The notes beneath the pieces are model-generated. The model was not told the origin of the DNA and made no database searches. It saw nothing but the letters and a program-made list of their open reading frames with translations. From NCBI GenBank assembly GCA_029168955.1, contig JAPDOI010000040.1, positions 2,406,501 to 2,470,500 on the forward strand: a DNA stretch of 64,000 bases, read 5' to 3'. Positions 12,620-23,409 of the stretch are shown in pieces. This stretch comes from Aplectana chamaeleonis. Taxonomy: Eukaryota > Nematoda > Chromadorea > Rhabditida > Cosmocercidae. How positions within the stretch are numbered: position 1 is the first letter of the stretch; every line of letters begins with the position of its first letter. Position numbers and translations under genes: made by a program.

Positions 12620-13755
12620 TTTTTTGAAACCCTTCACTAAACACGCTTGAGAAATTCCTGAAAAGCAGGAGTTTTGTTGCGAAAACCCCGGACTCCTAGG
12701 TGAAGGCTTTCGAAAATTCAATCTAACCAACCTTCAGATTTTCTTACCTGCTCCTAGTTTTTGAAGAAAGCACACAGATTGCTCCTCCATTGTACAAATA
12801 CTGCTCAAAGTTTGGCCGCGCGCGACAATTTTGCAAAGCGATTGCAAAAAGTATTTCCTTACAAAACAAAGACATTTCAGGGAACTTTGACCCACAAGTC
12901 ACATAATCAGATAGCAATTTGATCTTTGAGTATGATAGCGTTTTCTGATTCAAAGAAGTCTGCATTCAAAAAAGTTACATGCATTCGGACGCTTTTTTGC
13001 CAAGTTTGCCTGATGCTTCCCGTTTTTACAAAACTTAGCGCGGGTATTGTACTTCTGCTGATTCATCACATATTCAACATAAGTTTGGTCGGTTCTGTTA
13101 GGGGATTCAATTGAAGGGAGGGGTTCAAATAGAAGGAGAGGCTCTAATTTTCAACCGAGAATTCAACAGTCAATATGGGCAAACAAAGTTTATCGCGCAA
13201 ACCAAAATGGGACAATAATGAATTGCTCGGCGAACAATAAGAGATCATCATCAATAAAGTCATTGTTTAAGTCCTCCTCAATATCAATCTCTCCGAGAGC
13301 AGTTAACGTCTGGTAGGAATAGGTCTCCAATGTCTTTTCAGCTGAGGGGGGGGTGTTCTATTTTTCAACCTCCACCGAAAGGGGAGTTCAATTAGAGGGA
13401 GGGGTTCAAATAGAGGGGAGTGTTCATTAACAGGAAATACGGCAAATCAATCATTCGAAATTATTCGATTATCGATATTCATTCATTCGAAATAGATAAT
13501 CGAATATAATCATTCATTCGTTCATTACAAAATTTTGAAGTCGAATATATTCATTCATTTGTTCATTCGAAAATTTTGAAGTCGAATATTTTTATTTATT
13601 CGTTTATTCAAAAAATTTTAAGTCGAGTATATTCATTCATTCGTCTATTCAAAAGGTTTGAAATCGCATATTCATTCATTCATTCGGTCCGTTTAGTCAA
13701 AAAGCGCAACTATAGTAAATACCAACAAGTGCGCAGCTACGCTTGTTTTGCACAT
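12620..13755. repeat. Long direct repeat R2, copy B
   Basis: Nearly identical to 4,725-5,863, including both GGGAGGGGTTCAAATAGA motifs, the AT-rich tandem block and the hairpin tail at 13,716-13,753. It ends directly against an old RTE fragment. The left foldback arm found beside copy A (4,414-4,665) is absent here. Confidence 0.75.
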
Positions 13756-13757
13756 TA

Positions 13758-13893
13758 GTCTATACTAATGTCGCTATTCCATTTTCTGCGAAGAAGAGGA
13801 TTGTGCCCAATATGTCTGGCGCAGCCGAGTGGCTTCAGATCCTTTTTACCACATCCTTCCTGAACTTTCGCTGACGTTCATGTGGCCGTCTCA
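13758..13893 (-). pseudogene. Old RTE fragment, 3' part
   Basis: It aligns with the 3' coding region of the younger RTE element (14,400-14,540). Shared words include GCCGAGTGGCTTCAGATCC against GCCGAGTGACTTCAAATCC, and GAACTTTCG. It is strongly diverged and frame-broken. It continues at 14,165 after a MITE insertion. Confidence 0.7.
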
Positions 13894-14164
13894 GAACTTT
13901 TCAAACACGTTACCGAAGCCTTCCAACATCTTACAAAGTATAATTCGAAGAGCAACTTGTAGCCTAACAACGGAAAAGGTTCTAAGCCCGGTATTTTTCA
14001 TTCATATGGGAGTCATGAACAGATGGCGGATGCACGTTACTTTTCAGCTTTTTGTTTTTCCAGCTGCTGCGATTGTATCGACGTTGCTTTAACCACACAT
14101 AAGTTGCTTGTATGTTGGACTCTCGTAAGTTCTGGAAGGCTTCGGTAACATGTTTCAAAAGTTC
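13894..14164. mobile_element. 271-bp MITE inserted in the old RTE fragment
   Basis: Perfectly positioned 32-bp inverted ends occur at 13,894-13,925 and 14,133-14,164 (GAACTTTTCAAACACGTTAC and mirror), with two mismatches. RTE-derived sequence resumes on both sides. The target duplication is not clear. No open frame is conserved. Confidence 0.75.
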
Positions 14165-14274
14165 AAAGGTTTCCAGACAGGATACGGAAGCATTTTTAGA
14201 GCGTGTTGTGCAAGGCGATTTGGCGTACTTCCTACAGGAAGCCCAACAGTTGAAGCCAACCTTCCGTTGCTTTT
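14165..14274 (-). pseudogene. Old RTE fragment, continued
   Basis: GTTTCCAGACAGGATACGGA and the following bases align with 14,535-14,640 of the younger RTE. The homology stops just before GAATTCCATATTT, the target duplication of the younger insertion. Confidence 0.7.
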
Positions 14275-14287
14275 GAATTCCATATTT
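14275..14287. repeat. 13-bp target site duplication, left
   Basis: GAATTCCATATTT here and at 17,555-17,567 flank the RTE element exactly. Confidence 0.8.
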
Positions 14288-17200
14288 GACTTACTTGACT
14301 TAATCGGTTGGCTTTCGCCTGACGCGGTCATTCCGCATCGTGTGCCATCCTAGTAGTCAGCCGTGTCCATTTTTCACGGTCTTCAGCCACAATTTGAACA
14401 CATTCAATCCAGCTGTCACTATTCAATTTCCTGCGAAACGAAACATCGCGCCTGAACTGTCCTTCGATGCCGAGTGACTTCAAATCCTCTTTAACCAAAT
14501 CCGTCCAGAACTTTCGGCTACGCCCAGGTGGCCGTTTCCAGACAGGATTTGGAAGCATTCTTAAAGCGTGTTGTACGAGACGATCCGGAGTTCTTCTTAG
14601 TATAAGCCCGAGCAGACGAAGTCGACTTTCCATTGCTGCTTGAGATGGCGTTAGGAGATGCTGGCACCTCCCTTGTGTCAAGCGTTTATGTACTGCGTCG
14701 ATTTCCTTGTAAAGGTCTTCGTTATGGCATACACGCGGCCAGAAATATCCAAGCAAACGCCTAAAAAGCTTCCTCTCCGTGCAATCCAACCTTCCCATCT
14801 GCGTCTTCGGTGCTGCCCACGTCTCCGATCCGTACATCATGATAGGGCGAATAGCGGATAGGTAGACGCGCAACTTGACTTCTTTCGCGATGGTGGTAGA
14901 CCACAAACACTTGGTTTGAGAATTAAATGCAGACGTAGCTTTCGCACATCGTTGTGGAATATCTGCTGCATACCTACCATCTTTCTTCAGCAAACAGCCC
15001 AAATAACAGAAATCGTTCTCCAGTTCAATACGTTGTCCATCCACACAAACTCCCGTTGAAGGCCTCTGAGAGACCCACATCTGCTTGCACTTGTCGGGAC
15101 GAAGACGAAGTCCATAGGCTGCGGCATACTTCGAAACGATGTTCACAATCCTTTGCAGTTTTGCGTTGTTTTCTGCGAATAACACCATGTCGTCGGCGTA
15201 CTCCAGGTCGACAAGGGAGCGTCCTGATGGTGTTAGGATCACATCTGCAGGAAACTGTTCTGCAACTCTACGCATGATGTCATCAAAGGCGATGTTGAAA
15301 AGAAAAGGTCCTGCAACGGCTCCTCGCCTTGCTCCTGTTTTCACCTCGAAAGCTGACGTAAATCCGACAGGTGTACGAACTGCTGCTGTTGTTCCTTTGT
15401 TCATGTCCTCGATTAACCGAACATACGTTTCCGGGACTCCATCTGCTCGCAGAGCATTGAGCGATCGATCACGATGAGGAGAGTCGAACGCGGCTTCAAA
15501 GTCCAAAAAAGCAAGCTGTAATGGCTTCGAATACCGCTGCCACGATTCAATTACTCTTCTCACGACGAACACTTGGTCGATGGTCGATCTTCCAGGTCGA
15601 AAACCGGCTTGCTCATCTCTGGTCGTTCTTTCACGGTGTTTGATAAGTCGCTCGGGAATGATACGTTCTAATACCTTGTACATGACACGAAGTAGAGAGA
15701 TTCCTCTGTAGTTCTTAGGATCCGTGACGGATAGCTTGTGAAGAGGTGCGATGATCGCATGTCTCCACGAATTGGGTATCCTTTCGCTCATCCATATAGC
15801 ACGGATGGTGTTGGTCATTTCACGAATCCCAGACGGAGGAAGAGCTTTCAGCATTTCAGCAGTGATGTTGTCATCTCCACCAGCCTTTCCATTCTTCATT
15901 TTCCGGACACAATCCAAAACTTCAGACTCAGTCGGCGGATCTTCACTGACATCGTAATGTGCTCTCTGAACATGCGGGAGCTCAGGTACTGATGGCGCTG
16001 GACGATTCAGTAGTGAACTGAAGTAATCCTTCCATATTGGCAGCGTCGCATCACCAACTGCAACTCCATTGGTAGTGTTCAAGACAGGAGAACATCTCTT
16101 CATCTCCCCGCTATACTGTCGCAGCAACGTGTAGGCTTTCCTCGGATTCTTCTCCTCCCAAGCCTTCTCGAACTCCTTAGCTCTGAACGTCCACTCTCGC
16201 TCGCGGTCACTTTGAAGCTGCCGACGCAACTTCCTTCTCAGACGCTTCTCCTCCACGAAGTTTCCTGCAGTTCGGAGAGCACATACTCTGTTTTAGGTAG
16301 ATGTTGTTTCTTCTGGGACGTAGGCGAAGTTCTTCTTATGCTGTACAACCGGGAGTGCCTCTCTCGAAGCGTCCTGGATGCACTTGACCAAAGAATCCGC
16401 GTCGCAAAGTTTCTTCTTAGTCCGTACTCCGATGTGAATAGAAACGCGTTGTCGAAAATTCCTTCTGCACTCTTCATCTCTGAGACTTGTCATGTCAATC
16501 CTCTGGAGAGGCTGAGCCCCTCGCTTCCTCTTATGAATCCTCGCAGTGAAGTTCAACAGAACAGGACGGTGATCCGAATCGAATGCGACATCCCACACAG
16601 CTCTAGACCTTCGAATGCCCGATACTGGAATATTCCTCGTCAGGACATAGTCAAGCTGTAGCTTCAAAGTTGTCATCTTCCGCTTCCGCTGCTCTTCTGA
16701 AGATAGCTGGGTTGGTCCCTGCCACGTAAGCTGATATCGGCGATGATTCCTCTTGAATGTCGATGCAATAATTAGACCACTGCGTTCACAAAAGTCGACA
16801 AGGCGGTAGCCATTGTCCGATGTTTGCTCCACTGGGTAGAACCATTTACCGAGTACTTCGGATTCCTGATCAAGTCCCATCCTCGCATCTGCGTCAATCC
16901 CCACGACAACAGCATGTTGACAAGGTATCCTGGCCAGCAACGTATTTAGTTCCCCATAAAACGCATCCTTCGAGTTGTCTTCGGCGGTTTCAGTGGGCGC
17001 ATGAGCACTCACTATCCACAGATTGAATCCTTTGTGATCCCGCAGTCGTACGAATGCATTCCGACACGACGTTGAGCCGAACTCCTTCACCATACCATTG
17101 AAATCCTTCCTTACAGCTATTGCACAGCCTCCCACTCTCCTATCGTCAGCGTTACCGCAGTAGATGGTGTACTCTCCGACGCTGATGACGGGCCTATCCT

Positions 17201-17554
17201 TGAGGCAGGTTTACTGCAGAGCAGCAAACGGTGCATGGAAATAGCTCAGAAGTCTGGATAGCGCAGTTTTTTGGATATCATTCGACGGCGATCGACAGTT
17301 CAGGGTGGCGAAACTGTGGCTTGTGACCAAAGACTCCATGAACTCTCTAGGTACGGATCCTAAGGTGTTATGGACCAGAGGCCTTGGTGTGCCGGACGGC
17401 GACACCTTTATTCAATGTGCGGGATACTTTCGCGATTTATTTGTGCACGCTATATCGCTCGAGCGTTCCCTGTGTACACTCAAACGTCTGCTGGGTTCGG
17501 TAGAAGCAGGGGCACCAACGAGCAGGTACCAGCAGACTTGTATACACAACCCCC
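14288..17554 (-). mobile_element. RTE-clade LINE, near full length
   Basis: A 3,267-bp non-LTR retrotransposon on the minus strand sits between perfect 13-bp direct repeats. One long coding region (17,405 to 14,328) carries an endonuclease followed by a reverse transcriptase. The 3' UTR is only about 40 bases and ends in short AAGTC-type repeats (AAGTCAAGTAAGTC on the minus strand), as RTE elements do. The length matches the roughly 3.3 kb of C. elegans RTE-1. Such elements copy themselves by target-primed reverse transcription. The two in-frame stops make this copy non-autonomous now, but it looks young. Confidence 0.92.
14328..17405 (-). pseudogene. RTE endonuclease-reverse transcriptase with two nonsense codons
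   Basis: Three consecutive open stretches (17,405-17,211, 17,135-16,293 and 16,256-14,328) lie in one and the same frame. Only TAA codons at 17,211-17,213 and 16,293-16,295 separate them, and the intervening codons also read as RTE protein. The first two stretches form an AP-type endonuclease: LWIVSAHAPTETAEDNS, VVVGIDADARMG, RRYQLTWQG and the SDHRPV catalytic motif. The 642-aa part is the reverse transcriptase: fingers MKNGKAGGDDNITAEM near residues 120-135, motif A LAFLDFEAAFDS near 248-259, and YADD at 353-356. Motif B reads TGARRGAVAGPFLF where the usual Gln after GxR is Arg, which may impair activity. A C-terminal region with ERKLFRRLLGYFWPR follows. The product would act in the nucleus on its own RNA. 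There are no frameshifts. Confidence 0.92.
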
Positions 17555-17567
17555 GAATTCCATATTT
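17555..17567. repeat. 13-bp target site duplication, right
   Basis: GAATTCCATATTT, identical to 14,275-14,287. Confidence 0.8.
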
Positions 17568-17729
17568 AAGAAACTATACATTCGAAATTCAAGTTAGAGT
17601 GTGTGATGGCTATGTCCTTTAAGAACACTCGATACGCAGAAGTTCCATCAAGTTGAGATTCCTGGTTACCTCTCCTTAGAATCGACATTGTGCACAGAGC
17701 CCTGTCTTCCCTGTTGTAAAGGTGTCAGC

Positions 17730-17960
17730 AAGGGGTAGCTCAGTGTGACGACTCTCCCGCCCCCTGTAGGTTCGTTCACAGAGCGGTACTGCAAAGTGTA
17801 GTCCTATAATGTCGATTGTGTCACGCCGCGCCACACGACGGCGGAAGTATAAACGACTCCATAAGCGCTGGCTCCAATGTTTATCGCACTGCGACGAGCT
17901 GCGCGCGGCGCGACGTCTGAGATAGAATCATTTGGGTTAGTCCACGCTCCCCATTCGCAA
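17730..17960 (+). repeat. SINE-like repeat with tRNA-Ala-like head
   Basis: GGGGTAGCTCAGTGTGACGA (A-box-like) is followed about 30 bases later by GTAGGTTCGTTC (B-box-like), the spacing of an internal Pol III promoter. The body (CAGAGCGGTACTGCAAAGTG and onward, with CGCCGCGCCACACGACGGCG) resembles the segment at 44,460-44,600 in reverse. The right end is not defined. Confidence 0.35.
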
Positions 17961-17967
17961 ACAATGG

Positions 17968-18213
17968 CTGGGTGTAAACCATCGTCAACGAGGCCCTCTT
18001 TGATAATTTTATTCTAAAGGGCAAGAACCGTGTTCACATACCGTGTTCACACCAGTGTAAACGACACGTCGTGTTATAAAATCGTAATCAAACACTGTGA
18101 GTTTCATGGGGATGTCAGCACTTCTTCCCCTTCCACTTCTGCCGCGTAGTCGATTTCCCTAAAAACAGTTTTGTGATTTTTGAAAATGATAGTGTTTTCG
18201 ACATAAGCCGGCA
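17968..18213. other. Unassigned stretch
   Basis: No gene or repeat partner was seen here. It lies just before the TTAA-bounded MITE. Confidence 0.3.
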
Positions 18214-18217
18214 TTAA

Positions 18218-18687
18218 AGGCAGCATACACGCTCGTAAACGTAATTGAGATAACTACGGAATTAGAATGGTATGGCACCGAACACAACGCTCACGCATTT
18301 TGAACCTTCAAAAACGAGCCACAATGACGCTAAAGGAGTGGGAAGTAGGGCCTGCCCCCGTATCTGCCCGCCCGCTGTATTTGCGTCCTCCCCCAAAACG
18401 GGGCTCGTGGCCCATTTCCACGGTCGGCGACGTTTGTAGGCGGTGGAATAGGTATAATAAGTGAACCACACACATCGATGACGTTGGAAATGGCCCAGCA
18501 CCCCTGTTTCGGAGGAGACGGCAACTACAGGGGGCGGGCAGATACAGGGGCGGGGCCGATTTCCCACTTCTGTAGCGTCATTGTGGGTCGTTTTTGAAGC
18601 TTTGAAATGCGTGAGCGTTGTGTTCGGTGCCATACCATTCTAATTCCGTAGTTATCTCAATTACGTTTACGAGCGTGTATGCTGCCT
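18218..18687. mobile_element. TTAA-bounded MITE, family 3
   Basis: A 470-bp element with inverted ends AGGCAGCATACACGCTCGTA is flanked by TTAA at 18,214-18,217 and 18,688-18,691. Complementarity continues inward, so most of the element is a palindrome. Relatives are at 34,817 and 47,113. TTAA duplication is typical of piggyBac-type transposases (established), but the mobilising source is not in the window. Confidence 0.85.
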
Positions 18688-18691
18688 TTAA

Positions 18692-19839
18692 GTAATAGAA
18701 ATTACCAGTGCGACGTCTCTTCATAGAGCCACTCGACAGAGTTCATTCATCCACTTTTTCTTTCTTGGCGGGTACATGCCAGAGTTTAAGGTCAATATTC
18801 ATAAACTCCGGCGAATAGTGCTCCTCAAAACGCTTCGTTTTTTGTATTTGCATCAGATGCGTTAACAATGGCTCTTGTTCTTCTCTTGATCACAACTAAT
18901 TTTACTCACTTGTTCCGATGGTCGCGTTGGACCCCAAATTTCGGCGTTGTGCCGAATAGTTTCATTGTGTACATGTTATTGATTTCGACACGCACTGATT
19001 GGTATTCATATTCAAAGAGTCATGACTGTCGACTGCTACTATGTATTACTACAACAAAACATTCATCCTTTCACACGAAGACTTATTCCTATAATGCTTT
19101 TTCTCTGTATTCCTTTGATGGTGAGTTGGCTGTAGTATTCTAACGCGGATCGCCGGCAGAAGAGATGAGGTTGGAAATAGTAACTTCACTGGAAACCTGG
19201 AAGGAACTGCTAATGCTTACTGAACACAACCAATGAGGAACGGTCAGACGATATGATTTATTTTTGATTTCAATTTCATTTCGCGTCCTGTATCTATGCG
19301 TGCACAAAATTGTTTATTCATTTCTCTTCAATGTTGTCATAAAAAGTCTTTATATCATCGCCCCTTTAGTTTGCGACTGCCAATAGAAGAAGGCAATACA
19401 TAACCATTCTACCAAGGTTTGTCTTCATTTCTCAACAAAATGACTAATCGGTTGAATTTTTTCGGATACACTGGGCATAATCCTTGTTAAAAAACTTGGA
19501 GGAAAGCTCCCAAGGATTTTTCGTGTATGGTGTTTTTGAAGAAGGGCTGCCAGCGGCACATAACTGCCGATTTTCGCTAGTAGAAATAAAAAATGAAGGA
19601 ACGATGGCCACTTCAAGAGAAGCTGCACCCTATTTTTTCTCGTTTTTTGCCTTTACTGAAATACCGAATCGTACGGCGGGAAAACGCAGCATACGTTTTC
19701 GTTACTCCATCAATTTTTGATAACTTCCAGGGAGACAATCTTTATTTGACCAAGAAACACAAGGTAGGGTAAAATGGTGCATTTACGTGCTGCGCGCAGC
19801 ACGACGACGAACCCTAACTCAAATTTTGTTTTTTATTTT
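18692..19839. other. Unassigned stretch
   Basis: Two hydrophobic or mixed open frames (18,868-19,143 and 19,484-19,720) occur but have no splice context or recognisable motif. I see no repeat partner in the window. Confidence 0.35.
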
Positions 19840-20284
19840 ATCTTGCGTCTTGTGAGTATGCTTTCTGTGCCTTTATGCCTTAACAAGGTGAACCACATAT
19901 GGGACGACATTGTAGCAACTCCATCCAAATCGCACAGACGATCATCAACCAGCAGATCCAAATACCAACCTGGAAACCACGTAATCAGGTACCGTCCCGT
20001 AATGTTTAAATTTTATGAAACCATTTGAGAATCAAGTAAAATTAGGATTATTGGCACCACAATCAAATCCCATTCAAGAAGCGGTAGCAATACCTAATGA
20101 ACGTATCTTTAAGAAACGTCATGACCAAGAATATGATGGTATCAATTCACATCAAACATGAAACTTGAACATTAGTTCCATAAAGTGCGTAATGTTGCTA
20201 TACGTTGCGCCGCCAATATTCATCCACATTTCTTTGAAGAACCAAAATACCACCTCATGTTTGCCCACCAACATGATGGCTGCG
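19840..20284. repeat. Diverged repeat R6 copy, left of the hAT insertion
   Basis: The segment aligns with 31,640-31,880: TAGCAACTCCATCCAAATC against TAGCAACTCCAACCAAATC, and TTGCCCACCAACATGATG against TTGCCCATAAACATGATG. R6 continues at 22,391 after the hAT element. It may be a decayed coding element, but the frame is not clear. Confidence 0.6.
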
Positions 20285-20292
20285 CTCCCAAC
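20285..20292. repeat. 8-bp target site duplication, left
   Basis: CTCCCAAC, repeated at 22,391-22,398 and present once in the paralogous empty site at 31,867. Confidence 0.85.
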
Positions 20293-22390
20293 CAGGGCTG
20301 GGCACACGTCTTGGCTTGGCGAATCTGAATATGCACCCCCTTAGCTCGGTAATTTTTAGGCACCCCCTTATGGGAAATCGAAATTGGCTGTTTTCCGAAT
20401 AGTTGGACAGCCATGATCTGGACCTCCTGATTTTGATGATTAAGAATATAAAAAAGCACTGAATAGAGAATATTCCGAAAATGGCAACAAAAAAGGTAGT
20501 GTAATTTCTGAACTTCAAAACAACCCCATGAGGAAAATTTGTTAGTAAGACGGTAAGTTATGGCAAAAGATGAAACATTTTTCAATACAAAACAATTGAA
20601 CAATTACCAACAACAGAACTACTACTATTGCAATAATTAATGCTCCTGTCGAATGTTTTCATAAACCTATGAAGGATTAGTTAATCTGTGTTTGATCGTT
20701 CTGATGTGGAAATCAGAACTATTTTGTGTTGTGGGACAATGTTAGGATTCATGTGATTCGAAGGGAGTAGAAAACCCGAGTTTTACCCTCCTAGAATGCC
20801 GCTATCCCTTGAAAATCGGCTTGCCGTGCGATACGGTGTTTTTACGCAGCTACACAGCGCACACGGGAATGGACGCGCACACAATATTTATAAAAAATTT
20901 ATTTTATTACAGAACGGGAAGGAGAAAAGGATTTTAACTGAAGGAAATGGAAGATGGTAAAGGTAGTCTATTCTGGATGTACCCATTTTAGAAATTTAAT
21001 GTAAATAAACGAAGTTAGAGCTGGTGTAAATATTTAGCCGTGACAAGGTTCATTCAAACGAACCTAGTTGATCAAAACTAGCATTAAACGGAGAGCAAAG
21101 GATATTGTTAGAAAGAGGAGAATCTGGCAAACATTTTAGTTTCAATAGGACTGATTTTTATTGTGATTTAAGGACCTTAAATCTCGTCCCGGTTTTACCC
21201 CGAAAACCGGGACAAAACCGGGACGAGCTTTAAGGTCCTTATATCACATCAAATATCAAACTTATTGAAACCAAGGTGTTTGCCAGATTCTCCTCTTTCT
21301 TTCAATGCTCTTACTTTTTATGTTCAATGCTGTTTTCATTCAACTAGGTTCGATTAAATGAACCTTGTCGAATCCAAAAAACTCACCCCGCTCCAACTTA
21401 GTTTATTTACATTAGATTTCTATAATGGTTACATTAAAAGTATCGTACCTCTGCCTTCTTCCATTTATACCAGTTTCAGCCCTTTTCTCCTTCCCGTTCT
21501 GTAATAAATTACATTTTTAAATTAATATTGTGTGCGCGTCCACTCCAGTGTGCGCTGTGTTGCTGCGGACAAGCACCAGATCGCACGGCGAGCCGAATTT
21601 CAAGGGATTGCGGCACTCCAGATGGCTACAACTCGGGTTCTTATGGTTCCAAAGCCCTATTCAGTGCACTTGTGCTCTGCAGGGTACTGATAGCAGTTTT
21701 GTTTTACCATGATGAGAGACATGGTACTTCTCAAGAAGGAGGACACGATCATTAACTTCTCTCACAAGACCTTGCAAAGTCCTCAATTTTCACAATCGGA
21801 TCTCTTCATAAGTCACATTCTCATGAGCTAGAATTAGTTGGCTAAGTTAGTCGTGATACTAAATGTGCTACCTGTAATTTAAATCTGTACTAATACAACA
21901 GTTCGCTAATTCTTTTTTGAACGTGAACGATAGCGCTTCTGAGCGCTCTCTTTGTATCTTCGCCTCGAATCGGTTACCACCCGTGTAATAAATGAACGTT
22001 GCACCAGAGAAACATGACATCACACCAATCCTTACTTGCTACTAGATAAGGGAGTAGTGTTTATTTCTTTATCAAAGTAATCAAACAAATTATAGATAAT
22101 ACTCAATTCATAGAGTTATTAAAAAGGAATCTCGACAGCAACTATTAATTTTTGCGAACACAACTTGCATATCTATCCATAATTTGAATTCTGTTAGTGT
22201 TTTTTTTTGAAAAGCGGAGAAGAAGAGTTGACAAATCAAAAGAAAAGCGTGTACTATTTTTTCCCTGAAATTCGTCAGAACAGGCACTTTGTTTTTATCT
22301 GGGTGTTCGGTTTAGGCACCCCCCTTTGCCCTCTCCGCAGCGTCCAATATGCACCCCTCTAAGGTCAACCGGGACGCGTGCCCAGCCCTG
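20293..22390. mobile_element. Non-autonomous hAT-like element
   Basis: The 2,098-bp element begins CAGGGCTGGGCACACGTC and ends with the mirror of CAGGGCTGGGCACGCGTC, so the 18-bp ends have one mismatch. Subterminal words are shared too (GCACCCCC and ATATGCACCCC). An 8-bp duplication (CTCCCAAC) flanks it, as for hAT transposons. No transposase frame is found inside; instead it carries a large foldback at 20,764-21,645. The R6 copy at 31,870 shows the uninterrupted target with a single CTCCCAAC. Confidence 0.88.
20764..21645. repeat. Large foldback with about 440-bp arms
   Basis: The arms meet near 21,205 around TCTCGTCCCGGTTTTACCCC and its complement. They extend outward through AGATTCTCCTC, AACCTAGTTGA, TGTGTGCGCGTCCA, CGCACGGCGAGCCGA and AACCCGAGTT with moderate mismatches. 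A second copy is at 41,568-42,677. The single TTAA at 21,168-21,171 is the empty counterpart of the MITE insertion in that copy. Confidence 0.8.
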
Positions 22391-22460
22391 CTCCCAACTA
22401 TTTCACGCAGACCTATCCAATTGAAGAAGGTCAACAAAGGAACAAAAGTAAGTTTTTTCA
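22391..22460. repeat. R6 copy, right of the hAT insertion
   Basis: CTCCCAACTATTTCACGCAG continues the R6 alignment (CTCCCAACTATTCCAAGCAG at 31,867). This includes the right target duplication. Confidence 0.6.
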
Positions 22461-22639
22461 ATTCTAGTGAAGAAGAACGTTTTCTCAATTACCTATGCGA
22501 TGTTCAAGAGTGGATGGGAAAAGTTAACAGAAAGCTTAAACTGCGGAAAAGCTTCACTTGAAGCAACATAATCTTTTGACAAAAATCTCAGGGCATCTTC
22601 AAACCAGCACCGTGAGAATCTTTTTTTTTTGCAATGAAT

Positions 22640-23310
22640 AATTCCTGAAAGTTTAGGTTCCTGGCAAAAGGCATGGCCATTTTTTCGAAAAATTAGAAAT
22701 ATACTCAGTTAAAAGGGGAAGGTAAAGAAAAATGAAAAAAGTTTTGAAATATTCCCGAGAACGATTTGGCGTAGAATAATTCGTTTTTTTTGGGAAATGT
22801 AGTGAAATAGTTGAAAGTATGATTTGGCAGTCGAGTTTGAACCAACTATTGATAAGAGTTGTGCAAAATGAGAGCTCGCATTGTATAAGCTTATCCGTAG
22901 AACATATCAAAGCAAAATCACGCGTGATATGGAACAAACAGTTGATTTTACCTCACTTAATACGTGAAGACCGCGGCATTCCAGCTCCCGAACGAGCTTT
23001 TACTGCTTTCCTTATCACGTGTGATTTTGCTTCAATATGTTCTACAGATAAGCTTATACAATGCGAGCTCTCATTTTGCACAACTCTTATCAATAGTTGG
23101 TTCAAACTCGACTGCCAAATCATACTTTCAACTATTTCACTACATTTCCCAAAAAACGAATTATTCTACGCCAAATCGTTCTCGGGAATATTTCAAAACT
23201 TTTTTCATTTTTCTTTACCTTCCCCTTGTAACTGAGTATATATCTAATTTTTCGAAAAAATGGCCATGCCAAATCTCCACTTTTGCCAGGAACCTAAACT
23301 TTCAGGAATT
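22640..23310. repeat. Large foldback with about 290-315-bp arms
   Basis: The left arm (about 22,642-22,925) is the reverse complement of the right arm (about 22,995-23,309) at high identity. Shared words are CCTGAAAGTTTAGGTTCCTG, ATTCCCGAGAACGATTTGGC and GAGAGCTCGCATTGTATAAG. A loop of about 70 bases separates them. Mirror-image open frames on the two strands are by-products. Confidence 0.85.
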
Positions 23311-23409
23311 TCATTTAATTTTCCTAAAGGTTTCCTTTCCAACATGGTTTATGCCTGGTGGTATTAATTCAAAGCAAACCCACTGATGCCCTGCCCTCAT
23401 CCCCCCCAT

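Noticed and set aside
14658..17622. Plus-strand frames across the RTE element
   Set aside because: They are shadows of the minus-strand reverse transcriptase and endonuclease.
19774..20603. Possible coding origin of repeat R6
   Set aside because: Some words look like protein, but the order and frames do not match any transposase I know, and both copies are broken. Left as a non-coding repeat.
22653..23386. Similar protein frames on opposite strands
   Set aside because: They are mirror images created by the foldback arms.
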